Assembly (NCBI RefSeq): GCF_028993575.1
Contig: NZ_CP118615.1
Location: forward strand, 3,162,001 to 3,226,000
DNA length: 64,000 nt
Direction of reading: 5' to 3'
From: Micromonospora cathayae
GTDB taxonomy: Bacteria > Actinomycetota > Actinomycetes > Mycobacteriales > Micromonosporaceae
How positions within the stretch are numbered: the first letter of the stretch is position 1; the number at the start of each line of letters is the position of its first letter. Shown in pieces: positions 35,519-43,751 of the stretch. The notes under the pieces were generated by a model. The model searched no databases. It saw only the letters and a list, made by a program, of their open reading frames with translations, and was not told the origin of the DNA. The translations under genes were made by a program, and so were the position numbers.

Positions 35519-36523
35519 GTGGTAGCAGGGAACGCGACGGAACCGGTCCGGTTGACCCGGTACGCCCGGGGTGGTGGCTGTGCGTGCAAGATCCCGCCCG
35601 GCGAGCTGGAGGCGATGGTGGCCGGGCTGGCACCCGCCACCGGGACGGCCGAGCTGCTGGTCGGGCTGGAGCACGGCGACGACGCGGCGGTGGTCCGCCT
35701 CGACGAGCGGACCGGGCTGGTCAGTACGGCGGACTTCTTCACCCCGGTGGTCGACGACGCCTACGACTGGGGGCGGATCGCCGCGACCAACGCCCTCTCC
35801 GACGTGTACGCGATGGGCGGCACCCCACTGGTCGCGTTGAATCTGCTCTGCTGGCCCCGGGACGTGCTCCCGGTGGAGTTGGCCCGGGAGGTGCTGCGCG
35901 GCGGGCAGGACGTGGCCCGGGAGGCCGGCTGCCACCTGGCCGGCGGGCACAGCGTGGACGACGACGGCCCCAAGTACGGCCTGGCGGTGACCGGGGTGGT
36001 CCGCCCCGCCGAGCTGATCACCCTGGACGCCGGCCGCCCCGGCCTGCCGCTGTCGCTCACCAAGCCGCTCGGGGTCGGGGTGCTCAACACCCGGCACAAG
36101 AACACCGGGGAGTCCTTCCCCGAGGCGGTGGCCGCGATGACCACGCTGAACCGGGACGCCGCCCGGGCTGCGGTCGCGGCCGGCGTGCGGTGCGGCACCG
36201 ACGTGACCGGCTTCGGCCTGCTCGGCCACGCCAGCAAGCTGGCCCGGGCCAGCGGCCTGACCGTCGCACTGGACGCCGCCCGGGTGCCGTACCTGGACGG
36301 GGCGCGGGAGGCGGTGCGGGACGGCTTCGTCAGCGGCGGTAGCCGCCGCAACCTGGAGTGGGTCACCCCGTGGACCGACTTCGGCGCGGTCGGCGAGGAG
36401 GACCGGTTGCTGCTGGCCGACGCGCAGACCTCGGGCGGGCTGCTGGTCGCCGGGGAGCTGCCCGGCGCGACCGTGGTCGGCGAGTTGCTGCCGAGGGGGG
36501 AGCGGATGGTGGTCGTCCGGTGA
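35519..36523 (+). CDS. selD: Selenide, water dikinase (selenophosphate synthetase)
   Basis: The 334-residue product has the SelD N-terminus RGGGCACKIPP, where Cys and Lys form the catalytic pair (Cys form, not selenocysteine). The ATP-site motif GDDAAVVRLDE, then TADFFTPVVDDAYDWGRIAA, NALSDVYAMGGTP, AGGHSVDDDGPKYGLAVTG, and the second domain with GTDVTGFGLLGHASKLARAS follow. It makes selenophosphate for selenocysteine or selenouridine. No selA, selB or selC is visible here, so the destination of selenium is unknown. GTG start after GGGAGG. It is divergent from gluA. Confidence 0.95.
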   Translation: MVAGNATEPVRLTRYARGGGCACKIPPGELEAMVAGLAPATGTAELLVGLEHGDDAAVVRLDERTGLVSTADFFTPVVDDAYDWGRIAATNALSDVYAMGGTPLVALNLLCWPRDVLPVELAREVLRGGQDVAREAGCHLAGGHSVDDDGPKYGLAVTGVVRPAELITLDAGRPGLPLSLTKPLGVGVLNTRHKNTGESFPEAVAAMTTLNRDAARAAVAAGVRCGTDVTGFGLLGHASKLARASGLTVALDAARVPYLDGAREAVRDGFVSGGSRRNLEWVTPWTDFGAVGEEDRLLLADAQTSGGLLVAGELPGATVVGELLPRGERMVVVR

Positions 36524-36712
36524 CCCTGGGGCTCGTACCATACCTGACGAACTGTCATCTTTTTGTCAGCTTGCGCGGACCGGCCCATGGAAATTTTGCC
36601 CAGAATGGTCACAGACCGGTAACTTGCCCTCGGTTCGGGGCAAAGCCCCTCCACCATCGGTGGTGAGGCCCGATCCGGAGGCCGCTGGGGACGAGCACAG
36701 CGAGGAGGCGGC

Positions 36713-37192
36713 ATGACCGAGCTGTGGAACTGGAGAATTGACCGGGTACGACCGGTGGAGGTCTACCCGGCGTTGGCGGAGGCGCTCGGTCGGATGGTGA
36801 TGCCGCTCGCTGCGGCTGATCCGGGCCAGCTCCCGGTACACGCGGTGATCTGCGACGTGTGGTCGGCGCCGGGGGAGTTCGGCACCGTCGTCGACTGCTA
36901 CGGCGTACCGGACGGGTTGTCCGAGCTGCACGGGGTCGCGGCGCTCGCCCGGCTGCTCGATCGCGCCTGCGTGCTGCGGGACGACACCCTCGACGCCGGG
37001 CGGCACCTGCTGGTCACCCCGGACGGCACGATCCGGCCGGTGCACTTCGACGTCCGGGAGACCGACGACGGCGAGGAACTGAGCGGCCAGCGCCTCTGCA
37101 CGCTGACCCACCCCACCTGTCGGGGCTGGTCGCAGTGCCACCGGTCGCGCTGGGCCCCGGACTCGGTTGCCCCCGCGCTCGCCGCGGCCTGA
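36713..37192 (+). CDS. Hypothetical protein of unknown family
   Basis: A GAGGAGG ribosome site precedes the ATG at 36713. The 159-residue product begins MTELWNWRIDRVRPVEVYPA, contains HAVICDVWSAPGEFGTVVDC and ARLLDRACVLRDDTLDAGRH, and has four further cysteines and histidines near the end (CTLTHPTCRGWSQCHRSRW). That Cys/His cluster could bind a metal. The 189-base gap to selD holds inverted repeats (TTGCCC/GGGCAA near 36622, CCACC/GGTGG near 36651) and a less GC-rich promoter-like area. I do not recognise the family. Confidence 0.65.
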   Translation: MTELWNWRIDRVRPVEVYPALAEALGRMVMPLAAADPGQLPVHAVICDVWSAPGEFGTVVDCYGVPDGLSELHGVAALARLLDRACVLRDDTLDAGRHLLVTPDGTIRPVHFDVRETDDGEELSGQRLCTLTHPTCRGWSQCHRSRWAPDSVAPALAAA

Positions 37193-37360
37193 GCGGCCCG
37201 CGTCCGGCCCCGGCCGCACCGACGTCCCGGGCGGTCCCCCTCGGGCCCGGCGACGCCCACCCCGGCCCCCCCGGCCCGGCGCGTGGCCCCTCGGCCCTGG
37301 CCTCGGCGCGTGGCCCCCCGGCCTCGGCGCGCGGCCACCCGGCCCCGGCCCGGCGGGCGG

Positions 37361-37633
37361 CTACCCGTTGCCCGCCTCGGCGCGGCGACGGGCCCCGGCC
37401 GGAGCCGGCGCGGGGCCGGTGCGGGCCCCACCCCGGACCACCAACTGGTCGAGCAGCGTCTGGGTGGCGGCGGCGACGGCGGCCACCGCCGCGTCGAACG
37501 CGGCGGCGTTGTGCGCGGCCGGCGCGCGGAACCCGGAGATCTTCCGGACGTACTGCAACGCGGCGGCGTGCACGTCGGAGTCGGTCACCTCCGGGACGTA
37601 CGGCTCGCGCAGGGTCTTGATGCTCCGGCACAT
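37361..37633 (-). CDS. DUF2277 protein
   Basis: The 90-residue protein begins [20 protein letters not shown], the conserved start of DUF2277, and continues [20 protein letters not shown]. An Ala-rich helical part and a low-complexity tail follow. The Cys at position 2 and the IKTLR motif are the family hallmarks. Its function is unknown. It is divergent from miaB across 53 bases, so the two may share regulatory DNA. The 168 bases beyond its stop contain repeats of CTCGGCGCGTGGCCCC and no gene. Confidence 0.85.
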   Translation of the reverse strand: MCRSIKTLREPYVPEVTDSDVHAAALQYVRKISGFRAPAAHNAAAFDAAVAAVAAATQTLLDQLVVRGGARTGPAPAPAGARRRAEAGNG

Positions 37634-37686
37634 GGCTCCTCCTCGGTTCCGGTCGTTCCGGTGGGCCCGGATACGCTGTCCGTGTC

Positions 37687-39294
37687 ATGACTACCGCAGC
37701 CGCGGGCAGCCCGCGCACCTACCAGGTGCGTACGTACGGCTGCCAGATGAACGTGCACGACTCCGAGCGCATCTCCGGCCTGCTCGAACAGGCCGGGTAC
37801 GTCCGCGCCCCGGAGGCCGACGACCAACCCGACGTGGTGGTCTTCAACACCTGCGCGGTGCGGGAGAACGCCGACAACCGCCTGTACGGCAACCTCGGCC
37901 ACCTCCGCCCGGTCAAGAACCGGCACCCGGGGATGCAGATCGCGGTCGGCGGCTGCCTGGCCCAGAAGGACCGCGGCGACATCGTCCGCCGGGCCCCCTG
38001 GGTGGACGTCGTCTTCGGTACGCACAACATCGGCTCGCTGCCGGTGCTGCTGGAACGGGCCCGGCACAACGCCGCCGCCGAGGTGGAGATCCTCGAGTCG
38101 CTGGACGTCTTCCCCTCGACGCTGCCCACCCGCCGCGAGTCGACGTACGCCGGCTGGGTGTCGATCTCGGTCGGCTGCAACAACACCTGCACGTTCTGTA
38201 TCGTGCCGTCCCTGCGCGGCAAGGAGAAGGACCGCCGCCCCGGCGACGTCCTCGCCGAGGTCCGCGCCCTGGTCGCCGAGGGTGTGCTGGAGGTGACGCT
38301 GCTCGGGCAGAACGTCAACTCCTACGGGGTCGAGTTCGGCGACCGGTACGCCTTCGGCAAGCTGTTGCGGGCCTGCGGTGACGTCGACGGGCTGGAGCGG
38401 GTCCGGTTCACCAGCCCGCACCCGAGGGACTTCACCGACGACGTGATCGCCGCCATGGCCGAGACACCGAACGTCTGCCACTCGCTGCACATGCCGTTGC
38501 AGTCCGGCTCGGACGACGTGCTGAAGGCGATGCGCCGGTCGTACCGGGCCGAGAAGTACCTGGGCATCATCGAGAAGGTCCGGACGGCGATGCCGGACGC
38601 GGCGATCACCACCGACATCATCGTCGGGTTCCCCGGCGAGACCGAGGCCGACTTCCAGCGCACCCTGGACGTGGTCCGCGAAGCCCGGTTCGCCTCGGCG
38701 TTCACCTTCCAGTACTCCAAGCGGCCCGGCACCCCGGCGGCCACCATGGAGGGCCAGCTGCCCAAGCAGGTCGTCCAGGAGCGGTACGAACGACTGGTCG
38801 CCTGCGTCGAGGAGATCACCTGGGCGGAGAACAGGAAACTGGTCGGCGAGACGGTGGAGGTGCTGGTCGCCGTCGGTGAGGGCCGCAAGGACGAGCGCAC
38901 CGGCCGGATGTCCGGCCGCGCCCGCGACGGCCGCCTGGTGCACTTCGCCACCGGCGCGAACGGCCCGGTCGGTGTGAACGGCCCGGTCGGTGCGACGGCC
39001 GCGAACGGCCCGGTCGGTGCGACCGGCCCGACCGACGGGACCGGCCAGCGCGGCGACGCGGGCGTGCCCGCCGGGACGATCCGGCCGGGCGACATCGTGC
39101 ACACCACGATCACCTACGCCGCCCCGCACCACCTCAACGCCGACGGTGCGCCGGTCGCGCACCGGCGTACCCGGGCCGGGGATGCGGCCGAGGCGGGGCG
39201 TTCCCCCCGTACCCCCGGGGTGCTGCTCGGGCTGCCCACGGTCGGCGCGCCGGCCGCGTCGCCCGCGCCGACCACCGGCTGCGCCGCGCCCTGA
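37687..39294 (+). CDS. miaB: tRNA-2-methylthio-N6-dimethylallyladenosine synthase MiaB
   Basis: The 535-residue radical-SAM methylthiotransferase has an N-terminal UPF0004 domain ([48 protein letters not shown] with three cluster cysteines). The radical SAM motif follows in [18 protein letters not shown], then a TRAM domain. Inside the TRAM region (residues ~423-463) lies a repeated NGPVG/GATG segment absent from typical MiaB. The C-terminus also carries an extra tail of about 40 residues. It modifies A37 of tRNAs reading UNN codons after MiaA; miaA lies 4.5 kb away. The stop codon falls in a 23-bp repeat array. Confidence 0.95.
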   Translation: MTTAAAGSPRTYQVRTYGCQMNVHDSERISGLLEQAGYVRAPEADDQPDVVVFNTCAVRENADNRLYGNLGHLRPVKNRHPGMQIAVGGCLAQKDRGDIVRRAPWVDVVFGTHNIGSLPVLLERARHNAAAEVEILESLDVFPSTLPTRRESTYAGWVSISVGCNNTCTFCIVPSLRGKEKDRRPGDVLAEVRALVAEGVLEVTLLGQNVNSYGVEFGDRYAFGKLLRACGDVDGLERVRFTSPHPRDFTDDVIAAMAETPNVCHSLHMPLQSGSDDVLKAMRRSYRAEKYLGIIEKVRTAMPDAAITTDIIVGFPGETEADFQRTLDVVREARFASAFTFQYSKRPGTPAATMEGQLPKQVVQERYERLVACVEEITWAENRKLVGETVEVLVAVGEGRKDERTGRMSGRARDGRLVHFATGANGPVGVNGPVGATAANGPVGATGPTDGTGQRGDAGVPAGTIRPGDIVHTTITYAAPHHLNADGAPVAHRRTRAGDAAEAGRSPRTPGVLLGLPTVGAPAASPAPTTGCAAP

Positions 39295-39384
39295 CCACCG
39301 GCTGCGCCGCGCCCTGACCACCGGCTGCGCCGCGCCCTGACCACCGGCTGCGCCGCGCCCTGACCACCGGCTGCGCCGCGCCCT
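39270..39384. repeat. 23-bp x5 perfect tandem repeat spanning the miaB stop codon
   Basis: Five essentially identical 23-bp units (starting 39270, 39293, 39316, 39339, 39362) read GACCACCGGCTGCGCCGCGC plus CCT. Unit one encodes the last miaB codons and its junction with unit two supplies the TGA. Because 23 is not a multiple of 3, copy changes would alter the frame. Confidence 0.95.
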
Positions 39385-39537
39385 GACGACGGGCGCGGCC
39401 GACCGCTCCACGGACCCGGCTGCCGCCAGTGCACCGACGACGGGGCGCGGCCGAGCGTTGCGCCGGCCGGGCTGCGTCGGCGCACTGACGACGCGGGCGC
39501 GGCCGGCCGTTCCACGGACCGGGCTGCGTCGCGCACT
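39385..39537. repeat. ~51-bp x3 degenerate tandem repeat
   Basis: Directly after the 23-bp array, three diverged units start near 39385, 39435 and 39486. Each begins (C)GACGACG-GGGCGCGGCCG and ends near GTGCAC or GCGCAC. They occupy the rest of the gap up to the terminator, and no gene is seen in 39295-39603. Confidence 0.75.
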
Positions 39538-39556
39538 CAAGGCCGGGCAGGCGACG

Positions 39557-39588
39557 GTCGGGGCCCGCCGCAACCGGTGGGCCCCGAC
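39557..39588. terminator. Terminator between miaB and the pectate lyase gene
   Basis: GTCGGGGCCC (39557-39566) and GGGCCCCGAC (39579-39588) form a perfect 10-bp stem with a 12-base loop between convergent genes. Confidence 0.8.
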
Positions 39589-39603
39589 CAGTTCAGAGGT
39601 AGG

Positions 39604-40575
39604 TCAGACGGAGATCTTCCCGGCGCCCGCGCCGGCGGTCACGATCGACTTGACGCTGCTCGCGCTGTCGATCGGGGCCCCGTACGGGATGCCGGCGACG
39701 CTGCCGCCGGTCTGCCCGCCGCCGGAGTTGACGAAGTGGTTGTTCCGGGCGACCAGGGTGCCCGGCCCGGAGCTGCCCTCGCCCAGGTGGTACGGGTCCT
39801 TGACGTTCTCGAAGTAGTTGCCCTCGACGAGGACGCCGGCGCCCATGGTGGAGGCCACGCCGTAGCCGCTGTTGTTGTAGTAGTAGTTGTTGTAGACGTG
39901 CACCGGGTTGCCGAAGCGGACCCGCGGGTGGCGCTGGGTGCTGGCGTCGAACCAGTTGTGGTGGTAGGTCACCCGCAGGTGGCCGCGGTCCTGGCTGCCG
40001 TTGTCGTCGCTGTGCCCGAGCAGCATGGACTTGTCGTGGTTGTAGACCCGGTTCCAGGACACGGTGATGAAGTCCGAGCCCCGCTTGATGTCGACCGCGC
40101 CGTCGTAGCCGCCGGTGAAGGTGTTGTGGTCGATCCAGATGTTGGTCGCGGACTCCTGCACGTTGATCGCGTCGTCGTTCCAGCCCCGGAAGGTCAGGTT
40201 CCGGATGATGACGTTGCGGTCACCGTTGATGTTGAAGCCGCAGCCGGAGATGGTCGCCCCGGAGTTGCCGAGGATGGTCTTGTTCGACCGGACCCGGAGC
40301 ATGCCGGAGCAGGAGATGGTGCCGGAGACCCGGATCACCGCCGCGCTGGTGGAGCCGAGCGCGGTGGTCAGCGCCGAGGCCGAGGTGACGGTGGTGGTCG
40401 GGGCGTTGCCGCCGCCGGAGGTGCCGCCGTTCTGGGTGGCCCAGCCGTAGAGGCCGTAGTCGGCGGTGGCGGTCGGGTTGGCCTGGGCGGTGACGCCGGT
40501 GAGTGCGCCGGCGGTGAGCAGGGCGACGGTGGCGGCGGAGGTGAGCAGCGTCAGACGACGCCGTACTACGCGCAT
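39604..40575 (-). CDS. Secreted pectate lyase (polysaccharide lyase family 1)
   Basis: The ATG at 40575 gives 323 residues with a Sec signal peptide (RRRLTLLTSAATVALLTAGA, probable cleavage after AQA near residue 31). The parallel beta-helix has the PL1 motifs NVIIRNLTFRGWNDDAINVQ, NIWIDHNTF and the Ca2+-site region DGAVDIKRGSDFITVSWNRV. The catalytic RHPRVRFG box (RxPxxRxG) follows, then VHVYNNYYYN. It cleaves polygalacturonate by beta-elimination outside the cell. A LacI-type operator overlaps its promoter, suggesting sugar control. The gene sits alone among housekeeping genes. Confidence 0.94.
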   Translation of the reverse strand: MRVVRRRLTLLTSAATVALLTAGALTGVTAQANPTATADYGLYGWATQNGGTSGGGNAPTTTVTSASALTTALGSTSAAVIRVSGTISCSGMLRVRSNKTILGNSGATISGCGFNINGDRNVIIRNLTFRGWNDDAINVQESATNIWIDHNTFTGGYDGAVDIKRGSDFITVSWNRVYNHDKSMLLGHSDDNGSQDRGHLRVTYHHNWFDASTQRHPRVRFGNPVHVYNNYYYNNSGYGVASTMGAGVLVEGNYFENVKDPYHLGEGSSGPGTLVARNNHFVNSGGGQTGGSVAGIPYGAPIDSASSVKSIVTAGAGAGKISV

Positions 40576-40734
40576 GGTGGAATTCCCTTCTGGAACTCGG
40601 GTGGGAGAACCCGCAGCGGCCAGAGTGGACGCCGTGCCCAGCGGCGTCGGTCCTCGGCCGGGGGACGAGGGGTCCTTCGGTTCCTTACCGTGCTGAACGT
40701 GCTGAGCCGGCTCCCGGACTGCGCCGACCCGTCG

Positions 40735-40780
40735 GGGTAAGCGCTTTCCCGATATAAACACAGACCCTCATGGATGTAAA
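40735..40780 (-). promoter_or_regulatory. Pectate lyase promoter with LacI-type operator
   Basis: On the minus strand, TTTACA (40775-40780) and TATATC (40751-40756) are separated by 18 bp. Immediately downstream, GGGAAAGCGCTTACCC (40735-40750) is a near-palindrome with the AAGCGCTT core typical of LacI-family sites. Two GTGTTTAYAT direct repeats flank the spacer. Confidence 0.7.
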
Positions 40781-40960
40781 CACTGGGTCACAAGTTGATC
40801 ACGTTCAGGTATCGGGGCGACTGACCGACGGCCACGCGCGCAGCCGAAGCGGCCCCCGTCCGGTGCCGGAACGGCGATGGACGGGGGCCTGCGACGAGCG
40901 GTGGAGCGCTGGAGCGCTGGTTCCGGACGGGAGCCGACCACGAACGGTCGAGCGCTGAAG

Positions 40961-41004
40961 CGGACGGGGCCGACGAACGGTCGAGCGTTCGTCGGCCCCG
41001 TCCG
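40961..41004 (-). terminator. Terminator of the DUF349 gene
   Basis: A perfect 18-bp stem (40961-40978 with 40987-41004, arms beginning CGGACGGGGCCG) encloses the 8-base loop GGTCGAGC. It lies six bases beyond the DUF349 stop codon. Confidence 0.9.
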
Positions 41005-41010
41005 AGCGAC

Positions 41011-42219
41011 TCAGCCGGCCTGCTCCGCGAGCTGGAGGAACTGCCGCTTCGAGGCGAGCGCCTGCTCGGCCTCCTTGATCCGCCGGTTGTCCCCGGCAGC
41101 CTGCGCCCGGGCCAGCCGCTCCTCGGCCTCCGCGACCTGGGCGCGCATCTGGGCCAGCAGCGGATTGTCCTCCTTGGTGGTCCGCCGCCACGCCGAGTCC
41201 ATCACCTCGCGGACCTTCTCGTCGATTGCCCGCAGCCGCCGCTCCAGACCCGCCGCGGCCTCCCGGGGCACCCGCCCGGCCTCGTGCCACTGCGCCTGGA
41301 TGTCCCGCAGCCTGGCCTGCGCGCCCTTCGGGTCACCGTCGACGTCCAGCGCCTCGGCCTCGGCCAGCAGCGCCTGCTTGCGCTCCAGGTTGGCCCGCTG
41401 CTCGTTGTCCCGGGCCGAGAAGACCTCGCTGCGCCGGGTGAAGAAGGCGTCCTGAGCCGCCCGGAACCGTTCCCAGAGCTTCTGCTCGGCTTCCTTCGAG
41501 GCGCGCGGCGCGGCCTTCCACTCGGTCATCAGGTCCTTGAGCCGGTTGGCGGTGGCCGCCCACTCGGTCGAGTCCTTCAGCCCCTCGGCCTCGGCGACCA
41601 GCTGCTCCTTGACGGTCTGCGCCTGCTTGCGCTGGGCGTCCAGCGAGGCGAAGTGGGCGCCCCGGCGGCGGGTGAAACCGTCCCGGGCGGCGGCGAACCG
41701 CTTCCACAGCTCACCGTCGGTCTTCTTGTCGACCCCACGGATGGTCTTCCACTCGTCGAGGATCTCCTTGAGCCGGTCACCGGCGGTCTTCCAGCCGGTG
41801 GACTCGGCGGCGAGCTTCTCGGCCTCCTCGACCAGAGCGGTCTTGCGGGCCAGCGCCTCGGTGCGCGCCGCGTCACGGGCCGCCCGCGCCTCGCCGGCCT
41901 TCTCCTCGGCCAGGGTGGCGAGCTTGTCCAGCCGGGCCGCGAGGGCGTCGATGTCCCCGACCACGTGCGCCTCGGGCAGCGACGCCCGGATCCGCTTGAT
42001 CGTGGTCAGCGATCCGCCGGCGTCGGCCGCCCCCGAGTTGAGGCGGGCCTCGGTCAGGTCGACCTCGGTCACCAGGTCCGCGAAGCGGCGGGCGAAGTGG
42101 GCCAGCCCCTCCTCCGGTGCCCCCGCCTGCCAGGATCCGACCACCCGCTCGCCGTCGGCCGTCTTGACGTACACGGTGCCGTCCGCGTCCACCCGTCCGA
42201 AGGCAGTCCAGTCGCTCAT
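41011..42219 (-). CDS. DUF349 coiled-coil protein
   Basis: The 402-residue product begins SDWTAFGRVDADGTVYVKTA, a small beta domain. About four DUF349 helical repeats follow: WKTAGDRLKEILDEWKTIRG, ELWKRFAAARDGFTRRRG, WAATANRLKDLMTEWKAAPR and ELW/KLWERFRAAQDAFFTRR-type boxes. The W-x5-D-x3-EWK pattern recurs. The protein is highly charged and helical throughout. DUF349 proteins are widespread in actinobacteria but lack an assigned function; nucleic-acid binding has been suggested. Translation starts at ATG 42219 after GAGGATGG. Confidence 0.88.
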   Translation of the reverse strand: MSDWTAFGRVDADGTVYVKTADGERVVGSWQAGAPEEGLAHFARRFADLVTEVDLTEARLNSGAADAGGSLTTIKRIRASLPEAHVVGDIDALAARLDKLATLAEEKAGEARAARDAARTEALARKTALVEEAEKLAAESTGWKTAGDRLKEILDEWKTIRGVDKKTDGELWKRFAAARDGFTRRRGAHFASLDAQRKQAQTVKEQLVAEAEGLKDSTEWAATANRLKDLMTEWKAAPRASKEAEQKLWERFRAAQDAFFTRRSEVFSARDNEQRANLERKQALLAEAEALDVDGDPKGAQARLRDIQAQWHEAGRVPREAAAGLERRLRAIDEKVREVMDSAWRRTTKEDNPLLAQMRAQVAEAEERLARAQAAGDNRRIKEAEQALASKRQFLQLAEQAG

Positions 42220-42404
42220 GTGCCCATCCTCGTTCTCCCGGCGTCGACGGAGGATCCCGTGATCGCCGCCACGGCGCAGCAAGTTTTCCCTCGGCATTGT
42301 CACAGGTCCCACCGGGTCCGCGTCGAGCGCCTATCGCCGACCGTGACCATACGGTGTCCTACCCCGCACCATCGTCCCCCCGCATCGGCTTGTCGACGAT
42401 TGAC

Positions 42405-42427
42405 GTACGGTGTACGGTACGCCGTAC
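42405..42427. promoter_or_regulatory. 23-bp near-perfect palindrome, TetR-type operator candidate
   Basis: The sequence from 42405 to 42427 has half-sites GTACGG(T/C)GTAC around a central G, and only three positions (7, 12, 17) break symmetry. It abuts a TTGACG -35-like hexamer and lies 41 bp upstream of the NTF2-like gene. Confidence 0.65.
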
Positions 42428-42468
42428 CCGAACGTCCGGAGGTGCCGGGCGTCGCAGAGGAGGACCGG

Positions 42469-42918
42469 ATGACCCAGGCCCGCTCGCAGATCGTCCCGCC
42501 GGCCGACCCGGGCTACGCCCCGACCGAGGCGGACCTCGCCGCCCTCGCCGACTGGTTCCGGCGGTACGACGCGTACGCGGCCGCCGGGGACGTGGCCGGC
42601 ACCGCCAGCCTGGCGATGTTCCCGCTGAACACGGTCACCGACGACTCGTCCGGCGAGGGCTCGGCCCGGCAGCTCGACCGCGCCGAGTACCTGCGGGTGA
42701 TGGGCGGCGCGCTCGGCGGCGGCGGGGACCTGACCATGGACTCCACCCGCACGCCCTACCTGCTCACCCCGAGCCTGGCGGTGGTCTTCACCGAGGCCGA
42801 GTTCACCATCGACGGGCAGCCGCAGCGGGTGCGCTACGCCGACGTGCTGGTCAAGGTCGGCGGCGAGTGGCGCTTCCAGACGATGATCCAGGGCGGCTGG
42901 GGCGACCACGCCGGCTGA
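42469..42918 (+). CDS. NTF2/SnoaL-like small protein
   Basis: A GAGGAGG ribosome site six bases before the ATG at 42469 sets the start. The 149-residue product resembles the NTF2-like/DUF4440 cone fold. It has an N-terminal helix ALADWFRRYDAYAAAGDVAG, SLAMFPLNTVTDDSSGEG, then strands with YLLTPSLAVVFTEAEFTIDG and VRYADVLVKVGGEWRFQTMI. Such proteins bind small ligands or act as isomerases, hydrolases or subunits; no catalytic residue can be named. A palindromic operator sits upstream. The last nine codons (GGWGDHAG and stop) are triplicated downstream. Confidence 0.72.
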   Translation: MTQARSQIVPPADPGYAPTEADLAALADWFRRYDAYAAAGDVAGTASLAMFPLNTVTDDSSGEGSARQLDRAEYLRVMGGALGGGGDLTMDSTRTPYLLTPSLAVVFTEAEFTIDGQPQRVRYADVLVKVGGEWRFQTMIQGGWGDHAG

Positions 42919-42988
42919 GATCCCGGGCGGCGGCGACCACGCCGGCTGAGATCCCGGGCGGCTGGGGCGACCACGCCGGGCTGACCGG
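42892..42988. repeat. 31-34-bp x3 repeat of the NTF2-like gene's 3' end
   Basis: Units at 42892-42925, 42926-42956 and 42957-42988 each contain GGCGACCACGCCGG(G)CTGA. The first is coding and includes the stop. The others follow it with a small deletion and an insertion. The third reaches close to the next gene. Confidence 0.88.
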
Positions 42989-43031
42989 GCCGGCACGCGG
43001 GATCCGGGGCGCCGACCGCTACGGTGGCCTG

Positions 43032-43751
43032 GTGTCCCTGGTCGCCGCTGCCGTCTGCCCCCACCCGCCCCTGCTCGTCCCCGAGGTAGCCGGCGCGGCC
43101 GCCGGTGAACTCGACGACCTCCGCGCCAGCTGCGCCGACGCCCTCGGCCGACTGCTCGCCGCCGAACCCGAGGCGCTGCTGATCGTCGGCTCCGGCCCGA
43201 CCACCACCCCGTACCGCGCCGCCGACCACGGCTCGCTGCGTGCGTACGGGGTGGACCGGTCGGTACGGCTGTGGAAGGTCAACTGCTCCGGCGGGCCGTA
43301 CCTCCCGCTCAGCCTGACCATCGGCGCGTGGCTGGTCGGCCGGACCGGCACCGACCTGCCCCGGTTCGCCCACGCGGTCGCCGCCGACGCCTCCGCGCAG
43401 GTCAGCGCCCGACTCGGCGCGGAACTCGTCGACGGCGCCGAACGCCGGGTCGCGCTGCTGGTCATGGGGGACGGCTCGGCCTGCCGGGGCCGGCAGGCAC
43501 CCGGCTACGACGACCCACGCGCCGAGGCGTACGACGACCGGGTCGCGACTGCCCTGGCCGACGCGGACCCCGACGCCCTGCTCGACCTGGACCCCGGGCT
43601 GTCGGCGGAGCTGAGGGTGGCCGGCCGGGCGCCCTGGCAGGTGCTCGCCGGTGCGGCCCGCGCGGCCGGCGGCGGCTGGCGCGGGGACCTGCTCGCCCAC
43701 ACCGCCCCCTACGGCGTGGCCTACCTGGTGGCTACCTGGGAGCGGGCGTGA
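43032..43751 (+). CDS. Class III extradiol dioxygenase (LigB)-like protein
   Basis: The 239-residue product starts VSLVAAAVCPHPPLLVPEVA, the LigB-like N-terminus with the metal-type histidine in CPHPPLL. It contains EALLIVGSGPTTTPYRAADH, LPLSLTIGAWLV, RRVALLVMGDGSACRGRQAP and PWQVLAGAARAAGGGWRGDL. Actinobacteria keep such a gene directly before miaA, as here (GTGA overlap with miaA). The family is related to extradiol ring-cleavage enzymes. The linkage to tRNA modification is unexplained, and the substrate is unknown. Confidence 0.78.
   Translation: MSLVAAAVCPHPPLLVPEVAGAAAGELDDLRASCADALGRLLAAEPEALLIVGSGPTTTPYRAADHGSLRAYGVDRSVRLWKVNCSGGPYLPLSLTIGAWLVGRTGTDLPRFAHAVAADASAQVSARLGAELVDGAERRVALLVMGDGSACRGRQAPGYDDPRAEAYDDRVATALADADPDALLDLDPGLSAELRVAGRAPWQVLAGAARAAGGGWRGDLLAHTAPYGVAYLVATWERA

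Larger units (their letters stand above)
40576..41010. other. Intergenic region upstream of the pectate lyase gene
   Basis: These 435 bases hold the pectate lyase leader (about 160 bases), its promoter and operator, and the terminator of the DUF349 gene. Copies of CGAACGGTCGAGCG lie near 40941 and 40974. No coding region is supported. Confidence 0.6.

Noticed and set aside
39270..39384. Possible CRISPR array
   Set aside because: The 23-bp units abut with no spacers, and no cas gene is nearby. It is a plain tandem repeat.
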